Shown here: in pieces, positions 16,780 through 25,074 of the stretch | How the letters are laid out: each line of letters starts with the position of its first letter | Position numbering within the stretch: position 1 is the stretch's first letter | NCBI GenBank assembly: GCA_024280835.1 | Contig: JAJRPJ010000008.1 | Span: forward strand, 1 to 64,000 | Origin: Candidatus Zixiibacteriota bacterium | GTDB lineage: Bacteria; Zixibacteria; MSB-5A5; GN15; JACZUZ01 | Reading direction: 5' to 3' | DNA length: 64,000 bases | Notes under the pieces: generated by a model | Seen by the model: the letters and a program-made list of their open reading frames with translations, nothing else | Told to the model about the DNA's origin: nothing | The model's database searches: none | Made by a program: the position numbers and the translations under genes

Positions 16780-19032
16780 TCAATGGACAGAATTTGCTCC
16801 GACTTTGAGGACAACAATCGTACGGTCATCCTGAGGCAATTCCTCAGGCTGAAACTTATGCAAGTCATCAAGCACGGAACTAATAATTCTATCAGGATGG
16901 ATATTCTCCAGATTTTGGAGGAACTCCACTAAACGATCTTCTCCGTATTCTTCCTCATCGTCGTCCATTGTCTCTGAAATCCCATCGGTGAAGAAGAAGA
17001 TGAAGTCATCTGAGCGTAATTCAACAATCGCAGATTCGTATGTCGCATCGGCAAAAGCCCCAACTAACATCCCACCTATATCCAGGAGTTCGCAGGAGCC
17101 ATCGCTTCTGATTAACGCGGGATAGTTATGTCCAGCGTTGGTATATTCAAACTTGCCCAGAGAGCTATCAAAAATTCCAAAACAAAGCGTCACAAATTTT
17201 TCTGCCGAGGTCATGGAAACCAGATGATTATTCACATTCTTCAATGCCTCACAAATACCAGTCTTATTCTGCAACTCAACTCGCAACATAGCTTGAATCT
17301 GTGTGATAATCATCGCCGCTTGAATACCCTTGCCAGCCGCATCAGCGATAACTATTCCACATTTATTCTCGCTGAGTGGAATGACATCATAGAAATCGCC
17401 ACCGACTGTCCTTGAAGGTGCGGAATGCGCCGCCAAAGCAAAACTCGCCGACGACGGTAGTGTTTTCGGCAATAGTCCAACTTGAATCTGACGCGCCATA
17501 GCGACTTCTTCTTCGAGGCGACGCTTCTCTACTGTTTCTGCATACAAGCGCGCGTTGGTTAAGGCTGAGACAAGTTGATTAGAGAGCACACGCAAAAGAT
17601 TGTGATCTTCTTGAGTGTAATTTGCGCCGCTGACTTTCTCAGAAAGCAAAATGAATCCTAGTAATCTGTCCGCATCACGAAGCGGCAAAATCAAATTACA
17701 CTTTCGCTTGCGCGTTTCGTCCACCAATCGACTTTCATCATTGACATGAGAAATATTCTCCAGAGGAGTTGGTATCTCAAGTTGTCCGATAGCCGCCAAG
17801 AATATGTCATTGCGATCAATCGTGTACCTATTTTGAAAGTCGTCACTAGGCAAGATTGCATAGTCTTTGAGCGTATCCTGATATAGTGCGAAATGTACCG
17901 AGCGAACCAGCAGATGTTCTTTTAGCGTATTATCAATAATAGTGCGTAGCGCTTTTGGCTCGAATACAGATATCGTCTGTCGTGAAAAACGTTCAATCAA
18001 ATTGCGAAAATCTGATTTATCACGCAAAAACACGCGTCGAATAATCTCCTCAACTTGACTATTGAGTGGCTGAAAAAATATCAACGCCAAAACTGCGAAG
18101 CCAATAGTCAAAGCCATCCCCTCACCACCAGCGAGAGCATTTATCCATTCCTGAGCTTTGCTAATGCCCAGCAAGTAAGCCCCAGCAAAGACACCTGTCG
18201 AAACCGTGTAGGCCACCGACTGCCTGACAGCCAAACCAATATTGAGAAACTTGTAACGAATAATAGTCCAGAAAAACGCCGCGACAAAGATTACTACCGA
18301 GGCGGTAATTGCCATGGCATGGGTTGAGTCTTCAAAGTCCAAATCCCACAATGGGCCAGCGACAAAAATGACAATATACATCAGAATTGGAATCGCAACG
18401 CCAACGGTAATAGTGATCGCTTGTTTTCGGAAGAGCATACTAACAGCTCGCAAGGAATATCTCCCCAAAATAGCAACAGCGCCTATGCCGTAGATCGCAT
18501 TCAAAGGGGGAAAGACTTGGTCCTGAACGCTAAGCCAAGTATTTATTTTTAGGACAAAGAACTGCAATTGAATAAATACATCTCCGATAAACGAATCTAA
18601 CGCCCCACTGGGGTCATCTATCACCAGAGCCGCTATCAAAGCGTCGGCGTTTCGAAAAATCAGCATCGCCGCCAGATGAAGCAATTGGGGTAGCAGTAGT
18701 AGTGAGAGTAGGAATTTATGTCGAGTGCTTCTAGCTGAGTAACCTGTGAAAATGAGCGCGAATATAATTAGCGCTGGAAAAACAAATTCCCAGGTGGGAT
18801 ATAGTTCGTACAGCAGTGATTCATCAAAAGGATTGGTGGCATTGGGAAATCGTTTGATAGCGCTACCGAGCGCTTCAAAAATTGGCGCCAGTCCTGCAAA
18901 GAAGAAGACTACTGCACTAATACGATTTAGTTTGCTAGAGAAGTTGTCCCGCAAAACAGTGACTGCGAGAAAAAGTAGAGTCGCTCCTAATGCGAAACTG
19001 AAGATTGTTACTGTAAGTTCAAATCCAGACAC
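16780..19032 (-). CDS. Membrane-anchored SpoIIE/RsbU-type PP2C phosphatase
   Basis: 750 residues. Roughly nine hydrophobic helices fill the first 300. A GAF-like domain follows (about 360-510), then a short coiled coil (RRLEEEVAMARQIQVGLLP) and a PP2C domain to the C-terminus. Metal-binding Asp residues are in GGDFYDV, IADAAGKG, FTDGISE and DDRTIVVL. By analogy with RsbU it dephosphorylates a STAS-domain antagonist in a partner switch. The matching antagonist and anti-sigma-type kinase genes lie immediately upstream on the same strand, supporting this role. Start is GTG. Confidence 0.92.
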   Translation of the reverse strand: MSGFELTVTIFSFALGATLLFLAVTVLRDNFSSKLNRISAVVFFFAGLAPIFEALGSAIKRFPNATNPFDESLLYELYPTWEFVFPALIIFALIFTGYSARSTRHKFLLSLLLLPQLLHLAAMLIFRNADALIAALVIDDPSGALDSFIGDVFIQLQFFVLKINTWLSVQDQVFPPLNAIYGIGAVAILGRYSLRAVSMLFRKQAITITVGVAIPILMYIVIFVAGPLWDLDFEDSTHAMAITASVVIFVAAFFWTIIRYKFLNIGLAVRQSVAYTVSTGVFAGAYLLGISKAQEWINALAGGEGMALTIGFAVLALIFFQPLNSQVEEIIRRVFLRDKSDFRNLIERFSRQTISVFEPKALRTIIDNTLKEHLLVRSVHFALYQDTLKDYAILPSDDFQNRYTIDRNDIFLAAIGQLEIPTPLENISHVNDESRLVDETRKRKCNLILPLRDADRLLGFILLSEKVSGANYTQEDHNLLRVLSNQLVSALTNARLYAETVEKRRLEEEVAMARQIQVGLLPKTLPSSASFALAAHSAPSRTVGGDFYDVIPLSENKCGIVIADAAGKGIQAAMIITQIQAMLRVELQNKTGICEALKNVNNHLVSMTSAEKFVTLCFGIFDSSLGKFEYTNAGHNYPALIRSDGSCELLDIGGMLVGAFADATYESAIVELRSDDFIFFFTDGISETMDDDEEEYGEDRLVEFLQNLENIHPDRIISSVLDDLHKFQPEELPQDDRTIVVLKVGANSVH

Positions 19033-19185
19033 TTATCGCCTGTGGCCGATACAAAAAAATCGGCTCTCCCTGAGAGTTACTTGTGAAGGTGAGTCTAACA
19101 TCCATACACACTTGCTTACCTAGGGCTGACTGCTTGATGCCAAACAACATATTCCCGCCCATCACTGGCAAAATCTTTGAAGCGC

Positions 19186-19605
19186 TTAGATGTCTTTTTC
19201 CATGGTTACCGTTGAGCCATTTGGTTGGGTCTCAAAAGTCACGTCGTCCATTAAAGATTTGGCAATGAATATCCCGCGACCGACTTCCTTGAGTAGATTC
19301 TCTTCCTTCAATGGATCAGGAACGCTCTCTGGATCGAATCCAGGGCCTTCATCAGATACCGAAAAAGAAACTCGGCTACCTTTCTTGCTAATGCTCAGAG
19401 TAACTGCTTTGCTGGCATCACTCTTGTTGCCATGCAAAATGCCATTGTTGACAACTTCCGTTACAGAAATTGCAATATCAGCAATTGTCGATTCATCAAC
19501 TCCAAAACCGCGCAAGACGCCTTCTAGAAAATCGTCAACCGCCGCCAAATACTCCGGGTCGGAGGGAATCGCTATCGTATTCCCCTTTATTACCGGTCCA
19601 TCCAT
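19186..19605 (-). CDS. RsbW-type anti-sigma/serine kinase
   Basis: 139 residues of the HATPase_c_2 family: N box EVVNNGILHGN, G1 SDEGPGFDP and G2 GRGIFIAKSLMDDV. It would bind ATP and phosphorylate the STAS protein encoded just upstream, and sequester a regulator when the STAS protein is phosphorylated. A good Shine-Dalgarno site (AGGAG, 4 bases before ATG) fixes the start. It lies between the STAS and phosphatase genes. No sigma factor gene is in the window, so the regulated partner is unknown. Confidence 0.93.
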   Translation of the reverse strand: MDGPVIKGNTIAIPSDPEYLAAVDDFLEGVLRGFGVDESTIADIAISVTEVVNNGILHGNKSDASKAVTLSISKKGSRVSFSVSDEGPGFDPESVPDPLKEENLLKEVGRGIFIAKSLMDDVTFETQPNGSTVTMEKDI

Positions 19606-20053
19606 AATGCTCCTCTTCTCCGCTGTTACTTTTTTACTTAACTATTATTCGCGATCATCCAAATACAGCCCTTGAACATAACCATCAGAGCAACACCTTA
19701 GCAGGTTTTACTCTATCTGATTGCGAACAATAACTGCTGGGCTATCAAAGCCTCATCAAATTTTCACCTTGAACTTATGATCTATACTGCAAACAAACCT
19801 AGGATTTCCAGATTCCCACTCTCTTGTGGCTACTGGCTATACGCGCTATTGCCGACTTTGGGTACGAATTGTCTGAGAAAGTATATGAAAAAAAGTGACT
19901 GGCAAATTCCGAAACGCCAGTCACTTTATCTCTTCATCAGTACATCAATCGTTTTGGTTTCTCTGGTAGCGGCGACTCCTCTGCCACTGCAAGAAAGCGG
20001 TGTTGTAAACAAATCAATGCAGCAAACAAATCCAAAACCCAATTAAGACCAGG
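19606..20053. other. 448-base gap between the STAS and RsbW-type genes
   Basis: It contains the intrinsic terminator at 19886-19927 and otherwise no supportable gene. A plus-strand frame of up to 89 codons crosses it, but the hairpin lies inside that frame and explains its composition. Because the STAS transcript ends here, the RsbW-type gene probably has its own promoter in the 170 bases before 19605. Confidence 0.5.
19886..19927 (-). terminator. Intrinsic terminator after the STAS gene
   Basis: Read on the minus strand: a perfect 12-bp stem AAAGTGACTGGC/GCCAGTCACTTT with a 12-nt loop, followed by a run of seven T. It lies 127 bases beyond the STAS stop codon and would separate STAS expression from the RsbW-type and phosphatase genes. 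Confidence 0.85.
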
Positions 20054-20395
20054 CTATTGATCGAAAGCCGCGATCGCCTCTCCAACAGTTTCATGCGATT
20101 CAAAAACTGTAACTAACTTAGTGATTACCAACAATGATTGGATCTTCTCAGTTACGTTGGCCAATTTGAGTCGGCCGCCACTGTTTTTCATGGTCGACAA
20201 TCCAGCAATCAAAATCCCAAGGCCAGTAGAGTTTACCCAATCAACGCCATGCAAGTCTACGACAACATTCTTGATACCGTTTTCAATATGCTCGTGGAGC
20301 TTCTCGTGCATCAATGTCGAATCCGAGCCACCCATAATTTTGCCCTTGGGCTCCAAAACCGCTACACCATTTTCTAGTCTATCACTGAGTTTCAT
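20054..20395 (-). CDS. STAS-domain anti-sigma factor antagonist (RsbV/SpoIIAA type)
   Basis: 113 residues forming one STAS domain. The phosphoacceptor is Ser56 in WVNSTGLGI, the family's D/N-S-x-G-hydrophobic-G site. Its role is to bind the RsbW-type kinase when dephosphorylated by the PP2C phosphatase. A GAGG lies about 10 bases before the ATG. A TAATATAAAAT stretch around 20430 could be a -10 region. It is separated from its partners by a terminator. Confidence 0.94.
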   Translation of the reverse strand: MKLSDRLENGVAVLEPKGKIMGGSDSTLMHEKLHEHIENGIKNVVVDLHGVDWVNSTGLGILIAGLSTMKNSGGRLKLANVTEKIQSLLVITKLVTVFESHETVGEAIAAFDQ

Positions 20396-20838
20396 CTCTG
20401 CAATTCCTCTCGTTTGGGTACTACTATTTTATATTACTCTATTCTCAATTATCTCGAACTTGCCCTCTGGAATACTACAATCGATGTACCGCTCCCTGAG
20501 ACATCATCTGCGACAAGTCCGACATAGAGATTTTCGAGAAAAACCACCCCAAAGTCAAGTCTGACAGCCATTAAGACATCGGCTAATATCCAGTTGAATG
20601 ACCTCGATTGCTAAGGAACTCAACAAATACGAAAATAAATTGCATATTTCGGGCAATAGTAACCTCAAAGGCATTGAACTTGAGTTGAATACTTCCGATA
20701 TACTCAGGATAAGCGGTTCTCTCTCCAGCATTTATGCCAGAGAGGACTAAATAGAGGGCTAGGTCAATTGAGACCGTCAAATTACTCAACTCCTTGGCAA
20801 GCCAAGGTATATCTTCGATAGGCGTAGCAAAAAATAGT
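20396..20838. other. 443-base divergent intergenic region
   Basis: It lies between the STAS gene (minus) and an unrecognised plus-strand gene and must hold both promoters. A 50-codon plus-strand frame (20598-20750) has protein-like composition but no Shine-Dalgarno site. An 89-codon minus-strand frame overlaps it. Neither can be supported. Confidence 0.4.
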
Positions 20839-21630
20839 ATGCAAAGAACCACTTCACAGTTTATTCCCGCTGGTCGAACTGCTCGGATGAAACGCGGCGA
20901 TGCCGAGATTCAACTACAAACCGAGTATGCGCCTCGTCCCACACCCAGAATTACCTCCAGTATTCTACTCTCTGGCGAATTGCTTCACAAAATTGAGACT
21001 CCCTTGGAATCAGAGATTGAGACCCAGGAGCAACTAGAGAAAGTCGAAAGACTGATATTGCGGCAACATGGTGAAGCTCTCAAAGCCTTAAAGAGCCAGA
21101 ACACCAAGGGACAGTCACGTTTCTCTTTTGACACTATGAAAGTGCGTCTCAAGGAGCGCGAAGAGGACAAACGTCATCAACCTCGCACAAACACAGCGCT
21201 AAGCCCGACAGAAGCCGCCAAACTTCTCAAATTGTCACAGAGAGCCGAACAGACAAAAAATGTTCAAAACGAAGTTCTCTCCCAAAGTGACAAGATTCGC
21301 AAGGTCAAACGCACGACGCTCGAGCGCCTTTATGAAATCGATGGAGTCGACAAAATCGTAACTCTCGACTGGCGCGGAAGATTCCTCTCTGAGAAAGCCG
21401 AAAAAGAATTCAAACGCAGCTTCTCATCTATTTACAAACACTTGGGTGAGGCGCTAGAGATTTTTTCGCCACTGAGTAATGGGCGCGGTCGAGAAGATGG
21501 TGTCTATGAGGCCGAACATCGCCGTCTCTATATGGTCTCACATTGCGGATTTATTTACTTTTTAATTATGAAACGCATGCCCAGCAATCGGCCAATTGAA
21601 GAAATTGTTCGTGAAGCGCTTAAATCCTAA
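20839..21630 (+). CDS. Hypothetical protein with charged coiled N-half
   Basis: About 263 residues from ATG 20839; an in-frame TTG at 20794 and an ATG at 20887 are alternatives, none with a clear Shine-Dalgarno site. The first 60% is hydrophilic, Glu/Lys/Gln-rich and probably helical, like a linker. The last 90 residues form a compact domain (VDKIVTLDWRGRFLSEKAEKEF to EEIVREALKS) with an alternating pattern that faintly resembles roadblock/LC7-type folds; that is a weak inference. I do not recognise the family. It is divergent from the partner-switch genes and followed by clusters of tandem repeats. Confidence 0.6.
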   Translation: MQRTTSQFIPAGRTARMKRGDAEIQLQTEYAPRPTPRITSSILLSGELLHKIETPLESEIETQEQLEKVERLILRQHGEALKALKSQNTKGQSRFSFDTMKVRLKEREEDKRHQPRTNTALSPTEAAKLLKLSQRAEQTKNVQNEVLSQSDKIRKVKRTTLERLYEIDGVDKIVTLDWRGRFLSEKAEKEFKRSFSSIYKHLGEALEIFSPLSNGRGREDGVYEAEHRRLYMVSHCGFIYFLIMKRMPSNRPIEEIVREALKS

Positions 21631-21635
21631 GCATC

Positions 21636-21701
21636 TCCATACTCTATAAGTCCATACTTTATAAGTATTACCAAAAACAAGAAGTATTGCCAAAAAAAAT
21701 A
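21636..21701. repeat. Two adjacent short tandem duplications
   Basis: TCCATACTCTATAAG (21636-21650) is repeated with one change at 21651-21665. It is followed by a 19-bp pair, 21664-21682 and 21683-21701, sharing AGTATTRCCAAAAA. Both lie just after the stop codon of the gene ending at 21630. Confidence 0.85.
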
Positions 21702-21742
21702 GCAGCTCGCAAGCCGCTCTCTCAAATAAATCTATTGTCAGA

Positions 21743-21795
21743 TGAATCTTGTGTAAGAATCTTGTCCAAAGAGACTTGTCCAAGAATCTTGTGAA
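21743..21795. repeat. Four-unit 13-14 bp degenerate tandem repeat
   Basis: Units TGAATCTTGTGTA / AGAATCTTGTCCA / AAGAGACTTGTCCA / AGAATCTTGTGAA run head to tail. The surrounding 21631-22248 region (618 bases) otherwise holds no gene I can support; a 67-codon minus-strand TTG frame at 21923-22126 is weak. Confidence 0.85.
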
Positions 21796-22248
21796 AAAAA
21801 TAGTGAGTTAGAGAGGGATGATATTTGAAAACACTCCCCAGAATACACGGTAAAGGGTTTTTACAGCCGCTTAAAGACGTGTCGCTTCGCTATTCAATCA
21901 GCCCCAAGAGGTCAAATTGAGTTCACGGCGTTGGCTCAGCCAAAACAGAGACAACCTTCGTTGCATAGGGGTAAGAGGTTTTCAAATGATCCCTCTCTAA
22001 CTCTAATTCTAATTCTTTCTGCAAATCAATCCAATTCCGATGCTGATTAGCGCCTGTAGTTGGATTAGCAAAGACCCGAAACAAAAGAACGGACTCGCTG
22101 ATTTGCTCTATACCCAAGATACGCAATAGCTACAAATTGTACACATTTATTCTGAGACAAGGCTATCACATATTTATCCCCTTTCAAGAAGATCTTTCCG
22201 CTCGGTGGTTTGCCCACTTGTCTCACAGAGGTTATATATGCCCACAGT

Positions 22249-22617
22249 ATGGTTGAAAGTATAGGCATAGACATAGTAGAGCTGAACCGAATCGCAAAGG
22301 CATTCGATAGACATGGCGAACGTTTCGCCGCCAAAATTCTATCTATCAATGAACGTCAGGCGCTCAACGCCCGCCGAGATTCAGCCGCTTATCTCGCTGG
22401 CAGGTTTGCCGCCAAAGAAGCAGTCATGAAAGCCCTAGGTGAATACTTTGATTCAGGTGTCCGCCTCAAAGACATCGAGATTCTCAACGACAAAGCCGGT
22501 CGACCATTTGTCCAGCTTCCAGAACAATTACAACAAGTTCTCGGAAAACGAAAAATATTACTCTCGATCAGTCACTCACGAGCAAATGCAGTGGCAGTTG
22601 CCACCATCGGTAGCTAA
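22249..22617 (+). CDS. acpS: Holo-[acyl-carrier-protein] synthase
   Basis: Transfers 4'-phosphopantetheine from CoA to acyl carrier protein. 122 residues from ATG 22249, the usual length. The N-terminal GIDIVELNRI supplies the Mg-binding Asp, and GRFAAKEAVMKALG supplies the Glu/Lys motif. The C-terminal ILLSISHSRANAVAVA is typical. Translation from an upstream TTG would add 13 residues with no family counterpart. It is followed 37 bases later by pyrE on the same strand. Confidence 0.95.
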   Translation: MVESIGIDIVELNRIAKAFDRHGERFAAKILSINERQALNARRDSAAYLAGRFAAKEAVMKALGEYFDSGVRLKDIEILNDKAGRPFVQLPEQLQQVLGKRKILLSISHSRANAVAVATIGS

Positions 22618-22654
22618 TACAAACACAAATATTACGTAAGAGAAAGAATCACTC

Positions 22655-23266
22655 ATGTCCTCTCAAGCAACAAATTCGTCGGCCGCCCTCAACGAAGAAC
22701 AAATCCTAGAACTATTCACGGGATCAGGCGCGCTACTGAATGGCCATTTCAAACTAACTTCTGGCCGTCATAGCGATCTGTATTATGAGAAATTTACTAT
22801 TCTCAAAAACCCTGCGGTGTGTGAACCACTCTGCGCGCAGATGGGCCGCATGTTCACAGGCCAGCAAGTTGATGTTGTCGTTGGGCCGACACTCGGCGGA
22901 GTTATCATCGCCTATGAAGTCGCCAAAGCCCTTGGAACTTACTCACTCTATGCCTAACCAGGCTCAGACAAAGATGAGAGAGTGCTCAAACGTGGATTTT
23001 CTCTTACGGCCAAACAGCGTGTGCTAATTGTCGACGATATCGTCACTACTGGTCGTTCAATGGTAGAGGTCATTCGATTGGTAGAGTCCTTTGATGCGAC
23101 TATCGTCGGTATTGGCGCGATGCTGGATAGATCAGGAGGCGGTGTCAACCTCGGGTACCCATTGACGGCGCTGACAACCGTCACAGCTGACAGTTGGACA
23201 CCAGAAGAGTGTCCACTGTGCGCCAAAGGCATGGAGATTACTCAACGTGGCAGTCGCAGTAATTAG
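22655..23266 (+). pseudogene. pyrE: Orotate phosphoribosyltransferase interrupted by in-frame TAA
   Basis: Converts orotate and PRPP to OMP in pyrimidine synthesis. The full frame encodes 203 residues including one interruption. The first 100 residues include LTSGRHSDLYYEKF and VVGPTLGGVIIAYEVA. After the stop at 22955-22957 the same frame continues with PGSDKDERVLKRGFS and the PRPP motif VLIVDDIVTTGRS to a normal C-terminus. Relatives usually have an acidic residue after Y/F-A at this place, so GAA to TAA by one base change is the simplest origin. No frameshift is involved. Either a nonsense mutation, an assembly error, or recoding. Neighbouring genes use TAA as a real stop. Confidence 0.9.
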
Positions 23267-23312
23267 TCTATTTTGAGATTGGGTGATATTGAGTTTTGTG
23301 CGTTGGAGAGAG

Positions 23313-24080
23313 CTAGACAGTCGCCAAGTAAAGCGTTACCAAACCGAATGTCATCGGCTTAATCTCAACTGAACTAAAACCAGAGTCCTTGATAACTTTG
23401 GCAAATTCGTCACTAGCAGGAAACGCCTCGGCGCTTTCATTGAGATAATGATAAGCTTCTGCGTCACCACTGAGCATAGCGCCAATACGCGGCAGTATTT
23501 GCCGGAAATAAATTCTATAAAGCGCTCCAACAATCATCGAGGTCGGCATCGAAAATTCAAGAATCGCATACCGACCGCCAGTCTTGAGAACACGCGCTGT
23601 CTCAGATAAAGCTTTGGGAATATTCTGCACATTTCGAATTCCAAAAGCCACCATCGCCGCATCAAATGAGTCATCTTCATAGGGCAACTCTTCTGCATTA
23701 CCCTGCCGAAAACTTATCCTCTCTGCAACATTTGGATTTTTCTTCGCAAGTTTACTGAGTTTCTCTTCTGCGAAAACGAGCATTTCAGAAGAAAAATCAA
23801 GCGCTTGGATTTCGGCGAAATTATTCTTGCTGAGCCGCACAACCTCAAAAGTCATATCCCCTGTGCCGCAACAAATATCCAAACAACGAGCGCCATTCAA
23901 ATCACCAAGCGCCTTAATAGCCACTTTACGCCAATAGCGATCAACACCCATCGTCAACGCCCGATTCAGAAAATCATAGGTCGGAGAGATCCTATCGAAC
24001 ATCGAACGAATCTTATCTGGGTCTTGCTCTGTGCGGTTTTGCAAATTCATTTCGGTAGTGACTTTTGATTGTAGTGACAT
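23313..24080 (-). CDS. menG: Demethylmenaquinone methyltransferase (UbiE/MenG family)
   Basis: SAM-dependent C-methylation, the last step of menaquinone synthesis. From ATG 24080 the protein has 255 residues. It shows the UbiE N-terminal KIRSMFDRISPTYDFLNRAL, SAM motif I CLDICCGTGDMTFEV, and later AFGIRNVQNIPKAL and the conserved ILEFSMP region. The frame is open further upstream but that extension is a product of the tandem repeat at 24070-24099. It closes a minus-strand run of menaquinone genes. Confidence 0.95.
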   Translation of the reverse strand: MSLQSKVTTEMNLQNRTEQDPDKIRSMFDRISPTYDFLNRALTMGVDRYWRKVAIKALGDLNGARCLDICCGTGDMTFEVVRLSKNNFAEIQALDFSSEMLVFAEEKLSKLAKKNPNVAERISFRQGNAEELPYEDDSFDAAMVAFGIRNVQNIPKALSETARVLKTGGRYAILEFSMPTSMIVGALYRIYFRQILPRIGAMLSGDAEAYHYLNESAEAFPASDEFAKVIKDSGFSSVEIKPMTFGLVTLYLATV

Positions 24081-24099
24081 AATTTGTAGTGATATGATT
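24070..24099. repeat. 15-bp tandem duplication over the menG start
   Basis: TGTAGTGACATAATT (24070-24084) and TGTAGTGATATGATT (24085-24099) are adjacent copies with two to three differences. The menG ATG lies inside the first copy, and the second copy creates a near-start ATA. The menG frame reads through both copies as a short repeated peptide. Confidence 0.9.
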
Positions 24100-24108
24100 T
24101 CTTCACCG

Positions 24109-25005
24109 CTAGAGCGCAAAATAAACAACTCCAACAGCAATACAGTATAAGAAACCAATCCAGCCGTTGACAGTGAAGAATGCAAAATCAAGCCGCGTCA
24201 GATCATCGGCTCTCACCAAAGTATACTGCCGAACAAAAAGCGCCAAAGTCGGCACAAAGCTAACAGTTGTCCAAAGTGGCAGGTTCAGCTGAAAATACAA
24301 AGCCAACATCAAAGAACAACAAATCGCATGCAAAATTCGTGAGAGCATAATCGCCCGCGCTTTTCCCAAGACGCTCGGTATCGAGTGCAACTTATTTTCA
24401 CTATCAAACTCTGCATCAGCCAATGAATAAAGTATATCAAAGCCCGCCACCCAGAAGACGACAATCGCGCCCAGCAAAAAAGGTGTCGACGAAAGTGGAG
24501 CGCCAACCGCCAGCCATCCAGCGCCAGGTGAGACACCTAGAGCCAAACCCAAAACAAAATGCGATAGTGAAGTAAAACGTTTGGTGAAAGAATAACCAAG
24601 TATCAACGCTAAAGTCGGAATTGCTAGCAAACCACAAGTACGATTAAGCATATTCGCCAAAACAATGAACATCACTGACGAAAACGCAGTCAACAATCCA
24701 GCCTGACGGAGAGATAGTTTACCAGTGACTAGCTCACGTTTGGCAGTTCGTGGATTGCGCGCATCATAGGTCACATCAACAATCCGATTAAAAGCCATCG
24801 CCGCAGTCCGTGCCGCAAGCAAAGCCAAAGCAATGTAGACAATCACTATTGCTGGCGGAAAACCATCAGCGCCCAACGCGACACCGAGCGCCACAAATGG
24901 CGCAGAAAAAACTGTATGCTGGATTTTCACCAATGAACCAAATGAGCGCAAGGTCTTCAAAGCGCCAGCATTATTTGACTCTTTGTTGGTCATTATCTGT
25001 GACAT
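24109..25005 (-). CDS. mqnP: UbiA-family prenyltransferase of the futalosine pathway
   Basis: 298 residues with eight to nine membrane helices. It attaches the isoprenoid chain to the naphthoate intermediate at the inner membrane. The first Asp motif is in MAFNRIVDVTYDARNPRT with the following KRELVTG, and the second in YSLADAEFDSEN. Its position among mqn genes, 28 bases before menG and 48 after the UbiX homologue, supports MqnP over a haem or ubiquinone enzyme. Confidence 0.92.
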   Translation of the reverse strand: MSQIMTNKESNNAGALKTLRSFGSLVKIQHTVFSAPFVALGVALGADGFPPAIVIVYIALALLAARTAAMAFNRIVDVTYDARNPRTAKRELVTGKLSLRQAGLLTAFSSVMFIVLANMLNRTCGLLAIPTLALILGYSFTKRFTSLSHFVLGLALGVSPGAGWLAVGAPLSSTPFLLGAIVVFWVAGFDILYSLADAEFDSENKLHSIPSVLGKARAIMLSRILHAICCSLMLALYFQLNLPLWTTVSFVPTLALFVRQYTLVRADDLTRLDFAFFTVNGWIGFLYCIAVGVVYFAL

Positions 25006-25032
25006 ATTCTTGATGTAATGTTAGACAACTTT

Positions 25033-25074
25033 TTGGAAATCACTTCTTGGAAATTACTTCTTGGAACTGTGGTC
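25033..25074. repeat. 14-bp tandem repeat over the ubiX stop codon
   Basis: Three units, TTGGAAATCACTTC (25033-25046), TTGGAAATTACTTC (25047-25060) and the start of a third (TTGGAACTG). In gene orientation the unit is TTCCAAGAAGTAAT, which contains the end and stop codon of the UbiX-family gene, so the junction downstream of this gene is a duplicate of its own 3' end. Confidence 0.9.

Noticed and set aside
19777-20046. Plus-strand frame of up to 89 codons, including a 53-codon part with a signal-like hydrophobic run
   Set aside because: The minus-strand terminator (12-bp stem and T-run) lies inside it and covers its second possible start, and no Shine-Dalgarno site is present.
20583-20852. 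Minus-strand 89-codon frame and an overlapping plus-strand 50-codon frame (20598-20750)
   Set aside because: Both have protein-like composition, but they overlap each other, lack ribosome-binding sites and match no family I know.
21636-21795. CRISPR array
   Set aside because: Units are short, adjacent without spacers and degenerate; these are plain tandem duplications.
21923-22126. 67-codon minus-strand frame starting with TTG
   Set aside because: A stop codon lies two codons before the start, there is no Shine-Dalgarno site and no recognisable family; possibly a gene remnant.
22955-22957. Selenocysteine or pyrrolysine at the pyrE stop
   Set aside because: The codon is TAA, not TGA or TAG, no recoding element is visible, and the position is not catalytic.
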